From contig CAKVCH010000034.1 of the NCBI GenBank assembly GCA_934725745.1, positions 1-6,770 of the forward strand: 6,770 bases of DNA, read 5' to 3'. The DNA comes from an uncultured Clostridia bacterium. Lineage in GTDB: Bacteria > Bacillota > Clostridia > Christensenellales > UBA1242. The stretch's first letter is position 1. The number at the start of each line of letters is the position of its first letter. The notes below the pieces were generated by a model. It was not told where the DNA came from. It did no database searches and was given only the letters and a program-made list of their open reading frames with translations. Position numbers and translations under genes: made by a program. Positions 4,749-6,770 of the stretch are shown here, piece after piece.

Positions 4749-6097
4749 GCAAAACTAGATCTAAGATTAAACTAATTATTGTGGCTATCCTTACAATTTT
4801 GGGATTATTGCTTACCTTTGTAAGTTTCGTTGTTCCTACGACGAATACAACTTTCAAAGGCTTTTTCAATGCAATCAACTATGGCTATGATTTGAGTGGC
4901 GGGAGACTTGTCACTTATAAAATTGCTAACCCTGAGATTTATACGGAAGACGAAATTTCTTCGAGATTGGACGAGAGTGTTTATAGATTAAACTCTGCTT
5001 TTTCATCTCGCGGTTTTAATGTCACAAAACAAGGTAAAACAATTCGTATTGAAGTTTCCACCTATAATAATGACAATATTTCAAACCTTATGAGTAGGGT
5101 TGGTAGCTATGTCGATATTTTATCTATGATTGGGGCGGAAAAAGGAATAAGTTTTAACACCGATAGTTCAAAATATGATGCGGAAGGAAGTATTACATCT
5201 GAATATGTCGCTGGGTGTGAACTCGGGACTTCTCAAACAAATGGGGCGGAAAGTATCTATCCTATAACCATTAAGTTTACCGAAGAAGGGCAAGAACTTA
5301 TAAAGGAAATGACAAGTACAATTGCAAATGATTCGTCCAAAAAACTTTATATGTATCTTAATGGAAACAACTACTATTCAAGTGGCTTTGAGATGTCAAA
5401 TGCCGTTTCGTCGATTGTTTTGTCGTCGACGAGTCAAGATGCGGCAGTTGCGCTATATCTTCAAATTTCTGCGCTTGCAAAACCTATGCAACTATCAACT
5501 GTCTCTGACGATATTGTATCTGGCGGGCTTGGGACTTCAATCGGTGGATTCTTTGGCAACCCAATGACAATGCTTTACATTGCACTTGGTGTATCACTTT
5601 TGGCGGTTGCTGTCTTGCTTATTGGGAGATATAGAATGCTTGGACTTCTTGCTTTGGTGTCTTTTGGTGTCTTTATTTCGGTCTATGCGTTCCTACTTCA
5701 ATCTATTCCACTTGTCATTATGGACTTGAATGGAATTCTAGGCGTAGCACTAACATTCTTCTTGTTGTCCGCAACTATGGTTGACATCTTTGAAAGAGTG
5801 AGATATGAATATTCTTTAGGGAAGAAAATCCCAAACAGTGTCACGAGTGCTTTTAAGAAAAAGACAATGCCCGTGCTTGAAAAATCAGTATTTTTGATTA
5901 TTATTTGCGCAATTTTCTATATCGTTGGAACACCAGCATTGAAAGCGTTTGCGGTTACATTGTTTGTCGGACTTTTTGTAAACTACTTTACATTGTTTGT
6001 TGCTCTCCGCGGAATGTGTTTAAGTTACATTAACATTAACGCGACAAGAAAGAAATTATATAATTTGAAAAGGGAGGCAACGCACAATGAAATCTAA
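4745..6097 (+). CDS. secD: Sec translocase accessory subunit SecD, with divergent TM4 motif
   Basis: SecD works with SecF in the membrane to pull proteins emerging from SecYEG, using the proton gradient in studied species. It shows TM1 (about residues 9-30), a large extracytoplasmic region opened by the P1 motif GYDLSGG (47-53), then five helices: about 274-294, 297-320, 322-346, 380-397 and 400-424. FERVR (349-353) after TM4 and AFAVTL (401-406) are family landmarks. The 450-aa length is typical of separate Clostridia-type SecD and shorter than the 615 aa of E. coli. The ATG at 4745 is forced because the preceding in-frame codon is TAA. The TM4 motif VDANV is replaced: by gapless alignment the relay Asp is Ala343, and Asp347 sits one turn later. 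The TM5 DxN motif is also changed (Glu379, Ser381). secF overlaps the 3' end by 11 nt. The fold call is firm; whether it couples to protons is open. Confidence 0.9.
   Translation: MSKTRSKIKLIIVAILTILGLLLTFVSFVVPTTNTTFKGFFNAINYGYDLSGGRLVTYKIANPEIYTEDEISSRLDESVYRLNSAFSSRGFNVTKQGKTIRIEVSTYNNDNISNLMSRVGSYVDILSMIGAEKGISFNTDSSKYDAEGSITSEYVAGCELGTSQTNGAESIYPITIKFTEEGQELIKEMTSTIANDSSKKLYMYLNGNNYYSSGFEMSNAVSSIVLSSTSQDAAVALYLQISALAKPMQLSTVSDDIVSGGLGTSIGGFFGNPMTMLYIALGVSLLAVAVLLIGRYRMLGLLALVSFGVFISVYAFLLQSIPLVIMDLNGILGVALTFFLLSATMVDIFERVRYEYSLGKKIPNSVTSAFKKKTMPVLEKSVFLIIICAIFYIVGTPALKAFAVTLFVGLFVNYFTLFVALRGMCLSYININATRKKLYNLKREATHNEI
6071..6077 (+). promoter_or_regulatory. ribosome binding site for secF inside secD
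   Basis: AGGGAGG lies 9 nt before the ATG at 6087 and within the last codons of secD. It supports 6087 as the secF start. The ATG at 6097 is in another frame. Confidence 0.75.
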
Positions 6098-6770
6098 TGA
6101 AAAAGCCGATTACACAAAATTTTTTAAGCCTTGCCTTATAGTTGCACTAGTTATGGTGATTGTTTGCGGAATTGTTGTTGGTGTCTTTGGCTTTAATAAA
6201 GGATTTGACTTTGTTGGCGGGACACAACTTGTTGTTGATTTTGAGTTGACAGAGGTCGATACTGAAAACGACGAGCAGTTTTTAAACGCACAAAAAACTA
6301 TCAAAAAAATCATTTATGACAATGGAGCTAGAGTTAATTCATTTCAAGAACAAGGTAGTTATGGCACAAAAAGTTTCGTTATTACAATAAAAAAGACTAG
6401 TGACGAGAATATCAAAAATATTCGTGTTGCTATTAACAATGAATTTAGCACTTCCGAAGAGTTTGCGGGGCTTACTGACAAAAGCGAAATTATCGGAAGA
6501 AATGGTGATTTAACTAGAAAAACAACAACTGTTGACGGATTCGTCAGTTCGACGATTTTGTTAACTGTTATCGCAACCCTACTTTTTGCACTCACAATTG
6601 CCACTATTTATGCAATGTTTAGAGTCAAAACCCGCGGGGCTATGACAATTGCCTTTGGGGGCGTTTTGGATGTTCTACTTACTTTGTGTTTTGTGGGGCT
6701 TACAAGACTTGAAATAAATAGATATATATTTGTTTCAATGGCGCTTATTTTATGTTTAAGTGTATATGCG
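6087..6770 (+). CDS. secF: Sec translocase accessory subunit SecF, 3' truncated by window edge
   Basis: SecF is the partner of SecD in the membrane complex that assists Sec-dependent export. The first 228 codons are visible and the frame is open to the last base. TM1 spans about residues 15-36, then the P1-like motif GFDFVGGTQL (39-48) matches the SecF signature GxDFxGGT. An extracytoplasmic domain follows to about 150, then TM2 (about 153-178), TM3 (about 185-206, containing LDVLLTL where the family has HDVLITL) and the beginning of TM4 after LEIN (208-211). The VGPxVG motif usual before TM2 is not evident; the region reads EIIGRNGDLTRK. The start of TM4 reads CLSVYA where GYSIND is expected. 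The ATG at 6087 overlaps secD by 11 nt, which suggests translational coupling. Roughly the last 60-80 residues of a normal SecF, including TM5 and TM6, lie beyond the window. Confidence 0.88.
   Translation, partial: MKSNEKADYTKFFKPCLIVALVMVIVCGIVVGVFGFNKGFDFVGGTQLVVDFELTEVDTENDEQFLNAQKTIKKIIYDNGARVNSFQEQGSYGTKSFVITIKKTSDENIKNIRVAINNEFSTSEEFAGLTDKSEIIGRNGDLTRKTTTVDGFVSSTILLTVIATLLFALTIATIYAMFRVKTRGAMTIAFGGVLDVLLTLCFVGLTRLEINRYIFVSMALILCLSVYA

Noticed and set aside
5729..5809. A pair of compensating frameshifts explaining the odd SecD TM4
   Set aside because: The other forward frames across the motif do not encode VDANV, the +1 frame has stops (TAG, TAA) here, and codon use is even through the segment.

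Overview
The window reads as ordinary chromosomal DNA of a low-GC Gram-positive-type bacterium, most likely an uncultured member of the Clostridia (inference). Reasons: it is AT-rich (roughly 40 % GC by eye), has strong AGGAGG-type ribosome binding sites, uses the standard code with dense co-directional genes, keeps the Firmicutes-type order topA ... hslV-hslU, has an HslV with a short N-terminal extension as in Firmicutes, and separate secD and secF genes. All genes are on the + strand; I see no mobile element, CRISPR array, tRNA or rRNA.

Layout. (1) 1-59: the tail of an unidentified upstream reading frame and a small inverted repeat before topA. (2) 60-4050: a tight cluster topA (DNA topoisomerase I, 706 aa) - hslV (protease subunit, 178 aa) - hslU (AAA+ unfoldase, 439 aa), with gaps of 12 nt and 1 nt, almost certainly one transcript. 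(3) 4051-4427: a 65-nt gap with a candidate promoter and an inverted repeat, then a classic 103-aa thioredoxin. (4) 4428-4744: a 317-nt AT-rich intergenic stretch without a gene. Its 3' end holds a very good sigma-A-type promoter (TTGACT-17-TATACT) whose -35 box sits in a near-perfect 18-bp palindrome, followed by a strong ribosome binding site in an odd position. (5) 4745-6770: secD (450 aa) and secF (228 codons before the window edge) overlapping by 11 nt, the accessory membrane pair of the Sec translocase.

The genes combine DNA topology, energy-dependent cytosolic proteolysis, thiol redox and protein export: housekeeping content. The most unusual point is in SecD/SecF. The transmembrane-4 motif of SecD that normally carries the proton-relay aspartate (VDANV...FER) reads SATMVDIFER, so the aspartate column is alanine and an Asp appears four residues later. 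The visible start of the matching SecF motif (GYSIND) reads CLSVYA, also divergent, up to the last base of the window. Other points worth checking are the secD promoter palindrome, a five-codon leader ORF overlapping the secD start, and a topA-hslVU cluster lacking the trmFO and xerC genes found there in Bacillus. I did not find a clearly new multi-gene system.
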